In this document: positions 1-7,578 of the stretch, one piece after another | Layout of the letters: every line of letters begins with the position of its first letter | How positions within the stretch are numbered: position 1 is the stretch's first letter | From: Mycolicibacterium flavescens | GTDB taxonomy: Bacteria > Actinomycetota > Actinomycetes > Mycobacteriales > Mycobacteriaceae | NCBI GenBank assembly: GCA_900637135.1 | Contig: LR134353.1 | Coordinates: forward strand, 930,001 to 994,000 | DNA length: 64,000 nt | Reading direction: 5' to 3' | Made by a program: the position numbers and the translations under genes | Notes under the pieces: model-generated | What the model saw: the letters and a program-made list of their open reading frames with translations, nothing else | The model's database searches: none | What the model was told of the DNA's origin: nothing

Positions 1-1
1 G

Positions 2-1333
2 CTGAACACGACGGAGGTCTTTGACGGCACCTCCTGGAAGCTCGGCGCGCCCATCCGGACCCCGCGTCAGATGTTGAGCGCGGCCTCCGACGACAAGCTG
101 GTGTACGCGATCGGAGGCACCACGGGAAGCGCGGACGTGGCGACCGTCGAAGCGTACGACCCCGCCGCCGACACCTGGACGGCCCTGCCCGAACTCCCCG
201 AAGCGCGAAGCGATTTCGGCATCGCGGCCACCGACGACCGATTGGTCGTGGTGGGCGGCATGTCCGGAGGGCAAGCGCTCAAGAGCGTGCGCGCGTTCGA
301 TCTGTCGACGACGACCTGGTCCGGTCTGCCCGACATGGGCACCGCGCGCCACGGTATGGCGGTGGCCGCGGTGGGCAGTCGCGTGTACGCGATCGGCGGC
401 TCGACGGGCGCCGGCGACGGCAAGATCACCTCGTCGGCGGAGACGCTGAAACTTCCTGCACGCCAACCGCAACCGGCAGCGCAGTGGCGGGCGCTCCCGG
501 ACGCTCCGACGGCGCGGTTGATGATGGCGTGGACGGTGCTCGACGACAAGATCTGGATTGCAGGCGGTATCCGCGAGGGCGAGACCCTCGACACCGTCGA
601 GACTTTCGACGCGCAGACGGAGGATTGGCAGCCTGCGCCGTCGCTGCCGATCGGACTGCACCACGCGACAGCCGCCACCTACAAGGGGGAGGTCGTCGTC
701 CTCGGAGGCGCCACCGACAACATCGGGGAGCCGTCGGACAAGGTGTTCGCACTGCGCGACGGCAAGTGGACCGAACTTCCCGCTCTGCAGCACGGCCGTG
801 CCGGCGCGGCGGCGGCCGTCGTCGGCGACAAGCTGGTGGTCGTCGGCGGGCAGAGCGACAAACAGCTCGTCGTACCGACGGAAGTGTTCGACGGTGAATC
901 CTGGACTCAGGCCGCCGACATGCCCACCGCGCGTGAGCATCTGGCCGCGGTGTCCGACGACCGCTATGTCTACGCCGTGGGCGGGCGGTCACTGAGCGCT
1001 GATGAGAACACCGCCGCCTTCGAGCGGTTCGATCCGTCGTCGGGAGAGTGGGAGAAGCTGACGGACATGCCGACTGCCCGCGGCAGCTTCGGCGCCGCCT
1101 ACATCGACGGCCGGATCGTCGCGGTGGGCGGAGAGGAGCCGACGCGCGTGCTGGCGACGGTCGAGATGTACGACATCGCCAACGGGACGTGGACGACGGC
1201 GGCGCCCATCGGGACTCCGGTGCACGGCCAGGTGGTGGCCGCCGTCGGTCCGACGCTGTACTGCATCGGCGGCGCCGACCGGCCGACCCACGAAGGACCT
1301 GTCGCCACCGTCGAGGCCCTCGACTTCACGTAG
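2..1333 (+). CDS. Kelch-repeat beta-propeller protein, 3' part (5' end outside window)
   Basis: The reading frame is already open at base 2 and runs to a TAG, so the gene starts upstream of the window. The 443 visible residues are a chain of Kelch blades of about 45-50 residues, each with the pattern VYAIGG/VVVGG, then an aromatic such as Y or F, then W, and often a PTAR segment between blades. About seven to eight blades are visible, enough for a closed beta-propeller, which normally serves as a protein-interaction or ligand-binding surface. The missing N-terminus could hold another domain; in actinobacteria Kelch tails are sometimes fused to Ser/Thr kinases, but that is inference. Its 3' end overlaps the convergent FHA gene by 8 bp. 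Confidence 0.85.
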   Translation: MNTTEVFDGTSWKLGAPIRTPRQMLSAASDDKLVYAIGGTTGSADVATVEAYDPAADTWTALPELPEARSDFGIAATDDRLVVVGGMSGGQALKSVRAFDLSTTTWSGLPDMGTARHGMAVAAVGSRVYAIGGSTGAGDGKITSSAETLKLPARQPQPAAQWRALPDAPTARLMMAWTVLDDKIWIAGGIREGETLDTVETFDAQTEDWQPAPSLPIGLHHATAATYKGEVVVLGGATDNIGEPSDKVFALRDGKWTELPALQHGRAGAAAAVVGDKLVVVGGQSDKQLVVPTEVFDGESWTQAADMPTAREHLAAVSDDRYVYAVGGRSLSADENTAAFERFDPSSGEWEKLTDMPTARGSFGAAYIDGRIVAVGGEEPTRVLATVEMYDIANGTWTTAAPIGTPVHGQVVAAVGPTLYCIGGADRPTHEGPVATVEALDFT

Positions 1334-1937
1334 CACGCAGTTGTGCGAGGGTGACGGCGCCGCGCCGCAGCGCCTCATTGGCCAGCCGGACCCGGCGATC
1401 GCCTTCGGCCGGGATGGCGAACTTGTCGTAGAGGTTCTGCAGATGCTGTTTGACCGCGGCCTCGGTGACGAACAGCTCGCCCGCCATCCGGCGCACCGAC
1501 GCGGGTTCGGGGAACGGGTCGTCGGAGACCAGGGGTCTGCACAACACCACGAGGACATCGAGTTCGCGGCGGGTCAGCCGGGGCGGCGGTTCGACGGCTT
1601 GGGCGGTCACCGTCTCCTCGTCGAGCTTGCCGTCCCCGCTGTCCCTCACCTCCCAGAAGACCAACCGCGACTTGCCGAGACGCACCTCGTCACCGGACCG
1701 CAGCACGCGTTCGGCGCTGATCCGCTCGCCGTTGAGGTAGGTGCCGTTGCGGCTTCCGAGATCCCTTATGGACCAGGCGAATCCGAGGTTCTCCAGAACG
1801 GCGTGCAACCGTGAGACGGTTTCGTCATGCTCCAGCGCCACCGCGTTGGTGGACGCCTTACCGAGGGTCACCCGCTCACCGCTGAGCGCAACCAACTCCC
1901 GCCCCGACGGCCTCGAGATTTCCAGGTGCGACGACAT
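1326..1937 (-). CDS. FHA domain protein with C-terminal LuxR-type helix-turn-helix
   Basis: This 203-residue protein has an N-terminal forkhead-associated domain at residues about 5-95, with the phosphothreonine-binding signature G26, SRLH at 42-45 and the GSRNGTYLNG segment near 61-70. The C-terminal half (about 115-203) starts LTRRELDVL and contains TEAAVKQHLQNLYDKF, a helix-turn-helix resembling LuxR/GerE modules. This suggests a DNA-binding protein steered by binding to a phosphorylated partner. The ATG at 1937 was chosen because the messenger has AGGAGGT five bases upstream; longer readings of the frame lack such a site. It lies downstream of, and co-oriented with, the membrane protein gene at 1994-2998, 56 bp away, and overlaps the Kelch gene at its 3' end. 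Confidence 0.85.
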   Translation of the reverse strand: MSSHLEISRPSGRELVALSGERVTLGKASTNAVALEHDETVSRLHAVLENLGFAWSIRDLGSRNGTYLNGERISAERVLRSGDEVRLGKSRLVFWEVRDSGDGKLDEETVTAQAVEPPPRLTRRELDVLVVLCRPLVSDDPFPEPASVRRMAGELFVTEAAVKQHLQNLYDKFAIPAEGDRRVRLANEALRRGAVTLAQLRAT

Positions 1938-1993
1938 GGGACCTCCTATCGAGGCAATTCTGGCCCAGACAGGAGGTCCCTGGTCGACGAACG

Positions 1994-2998
1994 CTACGGC
2001 CGATTGGTGAACTTCTTGTAGGCGCGGATGACCCGCTTGGCCTGGGCCGACTCGAACAGCGGCGGCCAGGGCCATTCGCTGTGTTCGCGGCCCCGCGGCG
2101 CCTTGAGGAAGGCCAACCCCAGCACCAGCCCGAAAATCAGGTGTCCGACCAGCGTGATCGTCACCGTCGCGACGTTCAGTGGGAACATCATCTCCTCGCC
2201 ACGCGGGGCCAGCGCGACCGTCGCCATCAACCCGGCCCACGTCGGGAACACCGCGAAGGCGACCGAGGCCAGCACCGCGTAGACGTTCTTCCACCGGTCG
2301 ATGCCCAACGTGAACGCGACGACGAAGAACGCCACGCCCAGGCCGCCACCATCGCCGATGTAGCGCCACACATAACCGACCGCCGCGCTGCCCGCGGTGT
2401 CGGGCTCCCCGGTGACGAAGGATCCCATCACGGGGATGAAGTCGCCCATCAATCCCAGGACGTGCACCGCGAACAGCCGAGCGGCGTCGTAGACGATGCA
2501 GGCCACCATGCCTGCGATCAGGCCGCGCCCGACGAAGATGTCCATCCGATGCGGGGCGAACGCGATCAGCGCTCCCAGCACGGCGCACAGCGCGATCACG
2601 ACGACCGACGTGACGTTCTGAGGTACCAAGCCGAACACGTCGACCGAGATGCCCAGGATCGGCATCGAAGCCAGCAGCATCACCAGCGAGAGTCGCGCGA
2701 TGTCCCACTTGGTCGGCGGCTTCTTGACCTTGTTCAGGTCCACGTACCGCTGCCGCACGGTGCTGGTGACCTTGGCGACGACCGGCAGTTCCAGGGCACG
2801 CAGCCGGACCGTCTTGCCGTCGAAGGCGCTGACGGCCTTCGGCAGCGGCTTCGTCGGCGCAGCGACAGGACGCAACCGCGTCGTCTTCACCTCGGGGCGA
2901 GAGACGGGTACGGGCCGGGGCCGCACCGGCAGATCGCCGGGACGCAGCCGCACCGTTTCGTCGGGGCGGGTGGTTGCGGTCGGTGCTGTCGCGGTCAT
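1994..2998 (-). CDS. Multi-pass membrane protein with repeated TxRLR motifs in its N-terminal tail
   Basis: The product is 334 residues. The first ~110 residues are hydrophilic and rich in Thr, Pro and Arg; the rest holds about six hydrophobic segments, beginning near SLVMLLASMPILGIS, and ends in a basic tail. The tail carries TVRLR at Thr15, TTRLR at Thr39 and TVRLR at Thr63, spaced by exactly 24 residues. The ATG at 2998 has AAGGAAG just upstream, better than the upstream alternatives. The downstream partner is an FHA protein, so these Thr residues are candidate phosphorylation and docking sites (inference). No family name is assigned with confidence. Confidence 0.75.
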   Translation of the reverse strand: MTATAPTATTRPDETVRLRPGDLPVRPRPVPVSRPEVKTTRLRPVAAPTKPLPKAVSAFDGKTVRLRALELPVVAKVTSTVRQRYVDLNKVKKPPTKWDIARLSLVMLLASMPILGISVDVFGLVPQNVTSVVVIALCAVLGALIAFAPHRMDIFVGRGLIAGMVACIVYDAARLFAVHVLGLMGDFIPVMGSFVTGEPDTAGSAAVGYVWRYIGDGGGLGVAFFVVAFTLGIDRWKNVYAVLASVAFAVFPTWAGLMATVALAPRGEEMMFPLNVATVTITLVGHLIFGLVLGLAFLKAPRGREHSEWPWPPLFESAQAKRVIRAYKKFTNRP

Positions 2999-3258
2999 GG
3001 GGCTTCCTTGGCTCGGAGGGACGAGTTCATCGTCGCGGGGAGGCCTCGATGTCGTAATCGCCTGAGCGTCAGAGTTCTTGCCGAGTGGGGAAGGTTTTCC
3101 TATCCGCCGAGTAAGGCGACAGAGCTCGCAGCCGCACCGAGGGCGTGGCGCTTTTCGTCCGGAGAATCCGAGAAACGAAAAGAGGAGTAGGGTCGAAGGT
3201 TCCGGGGGTACAGCCACAAGCCCTTCACGTGCATCACCCTTTGAAGGTGATCTTGAAA

Positions 3259-4308
3259 ATGACGCCAACCGATGCCGCCGGCACGCCCACGCTCATACGG
3301 TCACATATCGAAATCACCGATCCCGCAACCGCGAACCAGTACCTTGGCGACGCCTACGGCGTCTGCCTGCAGCTATCTAGCCAATCTTGGTCTTCGTCCA
3401 AAGGTGTTCTGCTAAGCCACACGCGCGTCTCCGTCGGTCCATTGACGATCGACGACATTTATGTCGCTGGATACCTGGAGGCCCGGGCCGACGCACCGAA
3501 CAAGGTCGTCGCCGTCTGGCCAACCGGTGGGCGGGTGAGTAGCGCGTGTGAGGGCTTCGAGTGCCGCGCCGCGAAGGATGACGTCGCGCTGCTGTCGCAG
3601 CCTTATCTGCCCTTTATGGCACGGTCCGAGGATCTGCGGGCGACCGCGGTCGTGTTGAATCCTTCGCTCGTGGTCGGCGTAGCCAACGGCATGTCTTTCG
3701 GTGAGGTCGAGGGCCCGATCCGCTTCTTCCGTTTGACGCCGGTCGGCGCCGCCGCAGCGCGGCTGTGGAAGAACACGGTCGTGTACGTGAAAGAAAACGT
3801 GCTCGCCGATGACGCGCTGGCGACACCGTTGGTCGTCGGCCACGCCACGCGCCTGCTGGCCGCGGTGACGTTGTCGACGTTTCCGAACTCGGCGCGGGTT
3901 CCTCGGTCGTGCTCACACAACCACACCGATCACCAGCCGGTTCTGCTTCGTCGTGCGATCGAGTTCATCGACGCGAATGTGCAGAGGGACATCGGCCTGA
4001 CAGATATCGCCGAAGCCGTCCACGTCACACCCCGGGCGGTGCAGTACATGTTCAGGCGCCACCGCGCCACCACACCCCTTCAGTACCTGCGCAGGGCTCG
4101 GTTGAACTACGCGCACCGGGAACTTCTGGCAGGACGGCAAGGCGCCACCGTCACCGAGATTGCAGCCCGATGGGGGTTCGCGCACACGGGTCGGTTCGCG
4201 GTGCTGTACCGACAAATGTACGGCCAGAGCCCGCACATCACGCTGAACAGCAGCGGTTCACGGCGTCACGTTCTCCGGTCCAATCACCGCCCACACCGTC
4301 TTGCCTGA
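3259..4308 (+). CDS. AraC/XylS family transcriptional regulator
   Basis: The product is about 349 residues. The C-terminal ~100 residues are a typical AraC double helix-turn-helix: IGLTDIAEAVHVTPRAVQ is the first helix pair, TVTEIAARWGF followed by GRFAVLYRQMYGQSP the second. The N-terminal ~220 residues look like an effector-binding domain of the kind found in mycobacterial AraC regulators; the ligand is unknown. The frame is open further upstream, but ATG 3259 is preferred because a GAAGGTGA stretch lies 10-16 bases before it and the upstream residues look like non-coding translation. The 260 bp between this gene and the divergent gene ending at 2998 hold the promoters of both; I saw no convincing operator there. 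The 3' end overlaps the next, opposite-strand gene by 51 bp. Confidence 0.85.
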   Translation: MTPTDAAGTPTLIRSHIEITDPATANQYLGDAYGVCLQLSSQSWSSSKGVLLSHTRVSVGPLTIDDIYVAGYLEARADAPNKVVAVWPTGGRVSSACEGFECRAAKDDVALLSQPYLPFMARSEDLRATAVVLNPSLVVGVANGMSFGEVEGPIRFFRLTPVGAAAARLWKNTVVYVKENVLADDALATPLVVGHATRLLAAVTLSTFPNSARVPRSCSHNHTDHQPVLLRRAIEFIDANVQRDIGLTDIAEAVHVTPRAVQYMFRRHRATTPLQYLRRARLNYAHRELLAGRQGATVTEIAARWGFAHTGRFAVLYRQMYGQSPHITLNSSGSRRHVLRSNHRPHRLA

Positions 4309-5007
4309 CGTCGTCGGCGCGTTCCCCCAGCTGCGACAGAGCGCCGCGACGATCCGCAACCCCGACGGTCGTCCCGTGGCTGTGGCCGCTTCCCTGAGTA
4401 GGGCGGGAGCGCGGCTTGTGTCGTTGACGGCGACCGCCACCGAGTGACCGCTGCACTCCACCCGCAGACCGGGAGCGCTGTCGGTGTGCTGCAGGACGTT
4501 TTCGACCAACGTCGTGACCACGACCTTCACCGTCGAGACCATCTCCGTGCGGGCCCAGGTCGTCAGCCACTCTGCACTCAGTTCCCTGGCTCGCTGAAGG
4601 CTGGGTAGCGCGGCGGGCAGCTCGGCGCGTGCCCGCCTGCGAAGTCGAGGCGTGCTGGTCGCATTGAGTCGGTCGATGGCGGACCCAGCGCAGGCGAAGA
4701 CCGGTACGTGGCGGGTGACGCCGGCGTCATCGATGGCAGCGCGCGTCGAAGTATCCCCACACAGCAGCACCACGGGCACGCCGGGCCACCGGTCGACGTG
4801 CCGTCGGGCGCTGCTGAACACCGCCCAGGCAGAAGCGGCTGGAACGTCGATACCGGCGATGTCGACCAAGACTGCCTGCGGTTCGTCGAGCGCTGTCTGG
4901 ATGATCTGATCGCGCAGCGAGCGATACGTGCTGCCGTCCAGCACGCCGCGAGGCCTCAAGACGACTGCCGAACCGTAAGGAGCTGTTGACACTTCGACGC
5001 CCTGCAT
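4258..5007 (-). CDS. STAS domain fused to a HATPase_c (anti-sigma-factor-kinase-like) domain
   Basis: Residues about 1-110 resemble a STAS domain of anti-sigma-factor antagonists (VLVDIAGIDVPAASAWAVF, with a Ser at the position of the usual phosphoserine). Residues about 150-249 resemble an RsbW/SpoIIAB-type ATPase: N-box TLVENVLQH, then VNDTS and GLRIVAALCRSWG. Single proteins usually carry one or the other, so a self-contained partner-switch is suggested (inference). ATG 5007 gives a normal STAS start; an in-frame TTG at 5040 would add 11 residues, and neither has a clear ribosome site. It lies 39 bp after the LLM gene on the same strand and could be co-transcribed. The 3' end runs 51 bp into the AraC gene. 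Confidence 0.75.
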   Translation of the reverse strand: MQGVEVSTAPYGSAVVLRPRGVLDGSTYRSLRDQIIQTALDEPQAVLVDIAGIDVPAASAWAVFSSARRHVDRWPGVPVVLLCGDTSTRAAIDDAGVTRHVPVFACAGSAIDRLNATSTPRLRRRARAELPAALPSLQRARELSAEWLTTWARTEMVSTVKVVVTTLVENVLQHTDSAPGLRVECSGHSVAVAVNDTSRAPALLREAATATGRPSGLRIVAALCRSWGNAPTTSGKTVWAVIGPENVTP

Positions 5008-5046
5008 TGCGAGTCGTCTACCCGCTTCGGCGGTGCGCAAATCGAG

Positions 5047-5913
5047 TCAGAGCTTGGCGATGACCTTCTCGGCGAACTTCTCCAGGTGACGGATCTTGGT
5101 GCCTAGCGGTTCTGCGTCCGGTCCGGTGATGTAGGGCATCCGGAACCCGACGATGACGTCGGTGACGCCTTTGTCTTCGAGTCGTTTGATGCCGTCGGGC
5201 GTGTACGCGTCGGCGGAGATCACGTGAATCTCGAACGGCCCGGTACTGCCTTCTTCTTCGCGAAACTGCTTGAGCTGCTTGAGGAGTCGGTCCAGCTCCT
5301 CGGCGTCGCCGCCACCGTGCATCCAGCCGTCATTGCGTGCGGCCCGCTTGAGCGCGGCGTCGGCGTGGCCCCCGATGAGGATCGGGATCGGTTCGGTGGG
5401 CGCCGGCGTCATCTTCGTTTTCGGGATGTCGTAGAACTCGCCGTGGAACTCGAAGTACTCGCCGGTGGTCAGCCCCCTGATGATCTCGATGCACTCGTCC
5501 ATGCGCTTACCGCGCCTGGCGAACGGCACATCCATCAGCTCGTAATCCTCGGGCCACGGGCTGGTGCCGACGCCCAGGCCGAGACGGTTCCCGAACAGAG
5601 CGGCCAGCGAGCCGGCCTGTTTGGCCACCAGCGCGGGCGGCCGGATGGGGAGCTTGAGGACGAAGAAGTTGAACCGCAGCGTGCTGGTGACCGCGCTCAG
5701 CGCGCCTGCGAGCACGAACGCCTCGATGAACGCCTTGCCGTCGAGGAATTCGCGGCTGCCGTCCGGGGTGTAGGGGTATCTGGAGTCCGACTCGAACGGG
5801 TAGGCGACGCTGTCGGCGATCGTCATCGCGTGGTAGCCGGCCGCCTCTGCGGCTTGTGCCAGTGGAATGTAGAACGTCGGATCGGTCATCGCTTCGGCAT
5901 AGGTGAACCGCAC
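5047..5913 (-). CDS. LLM-class (luciferase-like) F420-dependent oxidoreductase
   Basis: The 288-residue product has the TIM-barrel pattern of the bacterial luciferase-like family: an N-terminal MRFTYAEAMTDP strand, the central NRLGLGVGTSPWPEDYELM segment, and PIPILIGGHADAALKRAARNDGW near the middle. Mycobacterial members usually use F420; the substrate cannot be read from the sequence. The start is GTG 5913. There is no Shine-Dalgarno sequence; instead a TAGTAT box ends six bases before the GTG, so the mRNA is probably leaderless. A KstR-like palindrome overlaps that box, which hints at control with sterol or lipid catabolism genes. Confidence 0.88.
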   Translation of the reverse strand: MRFTYAEAMTDPTFYIPLAQAAEAAGYHAMTIADSVAYPFESDSRYPYTPDGSREFLDGKAFIEAFVLAGALSAVTSTLRFNFFVLKLPIRPPALVAKQAGSLAALFGNRLGLGVGTSPWPEDYELMDVPFARRGKRMDECIEIIRGLTTGEYFEFHGEFYDIPKTKMTPAPTEPIPILIGGHADAALKRAARNDGWMHGGGDAEELDRLLKQLKQFREEEGSTGPFEIHVISADAYTPDGIKRLEDKGVTDVIVGFRMPYITGPDAEPLGTKIRHLEKFAEKVIAKL

Positions 5914-5921
5914 ACGGAAAT

Positions 5922-5939
5922 ACTAGAACGTGTTCTAGT
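5922..5939. promoter_or_regulatory. KstR-like palindromic operator upstream of the LLM gene
   Basis: The sequence ACTAGAACGTGTTCTAGT is palindromic apart from its centre. Its core TAGAACGTGTTCTA (5924-5937) fits the published KstR consensus TNNAACNNGTTNNA at every defined position. It ends 10 bp before the GTG start of the LLM gene and overlaps its putative -10 box TAGTAT (5920-5925, minus strand), as expected for a repressor site. It is also only about 40 bp from the divergent DUF4235 gene. Confidence 0.7.
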
Positions 5940-5978
5940 TCTTGGTTTAGGTATTGGCGCATCGGGAATCTGGACGCC

Positions 5979-6245
5979 GTGAGTGCGGCCAAAGCTATGT
6001 ACAAACCCCTTTCGATGATGAGCGCCGTCGCGGGCGGACTCATCGCCGGCAAGATCTTCACCGAGATCTGGCAACGGATGCACCCGGACGACGAAGAGCC
6101 GGATCCGGAGGACCTCAACCGGTCGACGCGGGAGGTGTTCATCGCCGCCGCGATACAGGGCTTGCTCGTGGGCGTGGTGCGCGCGGCGCTGGCGCGCGGC
6201 CAGGCGAAGAGCTTCCAGGCGTTGACCAACGAGAACCCCGAGTAA
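5979..6245 (+). CDS. DUF4235-type small membrane protein
   Basis: This is an 88-residue protein with two short hydrophobic segments, MSAVAGGLIAGKIFTEIW near residues 13-30 and VFIAAAIQGLLVGVVRAALA near 53-72, joined by an acidic loop DDEEPDPED. The pattern agrees with the DUF4235 family of actinobacterial integral membrane proteins, whose function is not known. The GTG at 5979 gives the family-like N-terminus SAAKAMYKPLSMM. It is divergent from the LLM gene, with the KstR-like operator between them, so the operator could affect both genes. Confidence 0.75.
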   Translation: MSAAKAMYKPLSMMSAVAGGLIAGKIFTEIWQRMHPDDEEPDPEDLNRSTREVFIAAAIQGLLVGVVRAALARGQAKSFQALTNENPE

Positions 6246-6297
6246 CGGTCAGCGACCCAGCTCGTCGCGGACGCGATGGTGGCACGGTTGCGCCGGC

Positions 6298-6570
6298 CTA
6301 GCCGTTCAACGGGTAGGGCGGTGCGCCGACGCCCGCAACACAGTGCGTGCCCCACGGCGTCACCTCGGTCAGCTGGCCCTCTGCGGTGCAGTCGGCGATC
6401 GAGATGCGCACGGCCTGGGGCAGCCGGATCTCGGATGCCAGATCGAAAACCATTCCGCGCCAGTGGTATCGGCCGTCGATCGGATCGAGGTGACCGGTCA
6501 GGCGCACCCGCACGCCGTGATCGGTGTCGTTCATCCGGAGGGCCGCGAGGCCGTCATACACATCACTCAT
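6298..6570 (-). CDS. DUF4873-type small protein, partner of the AurF-like oxygenase
   Basis: This 90-residue protein has the pattern VYDGLAALRMNDTDHGVRVRLTGHLDPIDGRYHWRG split over two beta-rich stretches, typical of DUF4873. Such domains occur as tails of flavin monooxygenases or as separate small proteins beside oxygenases. Its ATG overlaps the stop of the upstream AurF-like gene in an ATGA arrangement (6567-6570), so the two are translationally coupled and probably act together. No catalytic residue can be assigned. Confidence 0.75.
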   Translation of the reverse strand: MSDVYDGLAALRMNDTDHGVRVRLTGHLDPIDGRYHWRGMVFDLASEIRLPQAVRISIADCTAEGQLTEVTPWGTHCVAGVGAPPYPLNG

Positions 6571-7475
6571 CGAGGCAGAAATCCGCTACGGCGCCACATC
6601 CGGCGGGCGATCGGCCCCATCAGATCGATCTCTTCGAAGAACGATGCCAGCGGCGCGAAACCGGCCTCTTTCCGACTTCGATGGTGGTTGTTGGCCAATG
6701 CCATCCGGCGGGCGGCACGGGCGTCGAGACCCATGCGCCGGTACGGGGCGGGGATGGTCAGCAGGTAGCGGTAGAACGGTCCTCCGACGCCGTGCAGGTT
6801 GCTCATCACGAATCGTTGGGTGAAGCCCATGTGAGGCCTGGTGCGACGCAGCCCGTCGCGCGCGTACTGGATGTGGCGCGCCTCCTCGGTCACGTGGATG
6901 CGCATGAGCCGCTGGACGATTGGCTGCAATTCGGGATTCTCGAGGATCTGGCGCTGCAGCGCGTCGAAGATCTCCTCGCCGACCAGTGCGGCACCCCACA
7001 GGATCGGTCCGCGGAACAGCAGCGGGAGTGCGTTGATGACGGCCCGCTGCCACCGGCGGGGCTGCACCGGGTCGGCGCCGAGCCGCTCGATCACTTTGCC
7101 GAACATGACCATATGCCGTGTCTCGTCACCGAGTTCGGTCAGCGAGTAGTGCGTCGATGACGCCCTCACATCCCGGTGCATCAGGTCGCGCAGGAGTGCC
7201 TGGTTGAGGATGTTCTCGAACCAGATACCCGCCGACAGGATGTTGACCAATTCCTGACGGGACAACTCAATCTGCTGCTCGCGGGTCATCGCGTCCCACA
7301 GCGGCGTGCCGTAGAGGGTCACGGTGTGCGGCGGCAGGAAGAATTTGTCGGGGTCAAGCGGTGCGTCCCAGTCGATGTCCACGGCCGGTGCATAGGACTT
7401 CTTGGCGGAGCCTTTGAGCAGGCGTTCTGCGATGTTTTCGCGCGTCGGGCGGGAGCTGCTGACCGGTGTCGTCAT
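6567..7475 (-). CDS. AurF-like diiron oxygenase
   Basis: The 302-residue product carries paired carboxylate/histidine motifs of a four-helix diiron protein: Glu75, Glu87 (FENIL), DETRH at 117-121, GEE at 166-168 and EEARH at 197-201. This agrees with the p-aminobenzoate N-oxygenase (AurF) family. AurF oxidises aryl amines in antibiotic producers; mycobacterial members are of unknown substrate. ATG 7475 (MTTPVSS) was preferred over the longer open frame because the upstream residues are low-complexity and run through the regulatory palindromes. The gene is followed in an ATGA overlap by the DUF4873 gene. Confidence 0.82.
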   Translation of the reverse strand: MTTPVSSSRPTRENIAERLLKGSAKKSYAPAVDIDWDAPLDPDKFFLPPHTVTLYGTPLWDAMTREQQIELSRQELVNILSAGIWFENILNQALLRDLMHRDVRASSTHYSLTELGDETRHMVMFGKVIERLGADPVQPRRWQRAVINALPLLFRGPILWGAALVGEEIFDALQRQILENPELQPIVQRLMRIHVTEEARHIQYARDGLRRTRPHMGFTQRFVMSNLHGVGGPFYRYLLTIPAPYRRMGLDARAARRMALANNHHRSRKEAGFAPLASFFEEIDLMGPIARRMWRRSGFLPR

Positions 7476-7510
7476 GGATTCACGGTAAGTAGGCCGCAGA
7501 CTTAAGTCAA

Positions 7511-7537
7511 TACCGGCGGTACCGCATACTTGCGGTA
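7511..7537. promoter_or_regulatory. Overlapping inverted repeats in the AurF/YihY divergent region
   Basis: Two palindromes share a half-site: TACCG-g-CGGTA at 7511-7521, and TACCGC-6 nt-GCGGTA at 7520-7537. Three to four copies of the CGGTA/TACCG half-site in 27 bp, placed 36 bp upstream of the AurF-like start and 42 bp before the YihY start, look like the binding site of a dimeric repressor. The regulator is not identified; no regulator gene is adjacent. Confidence 0.55.
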
Positions 7538-7578
7538 ACGGTTGCGTTTGCCGGGGGCGGGTGAGGGTATCGGGTGGT

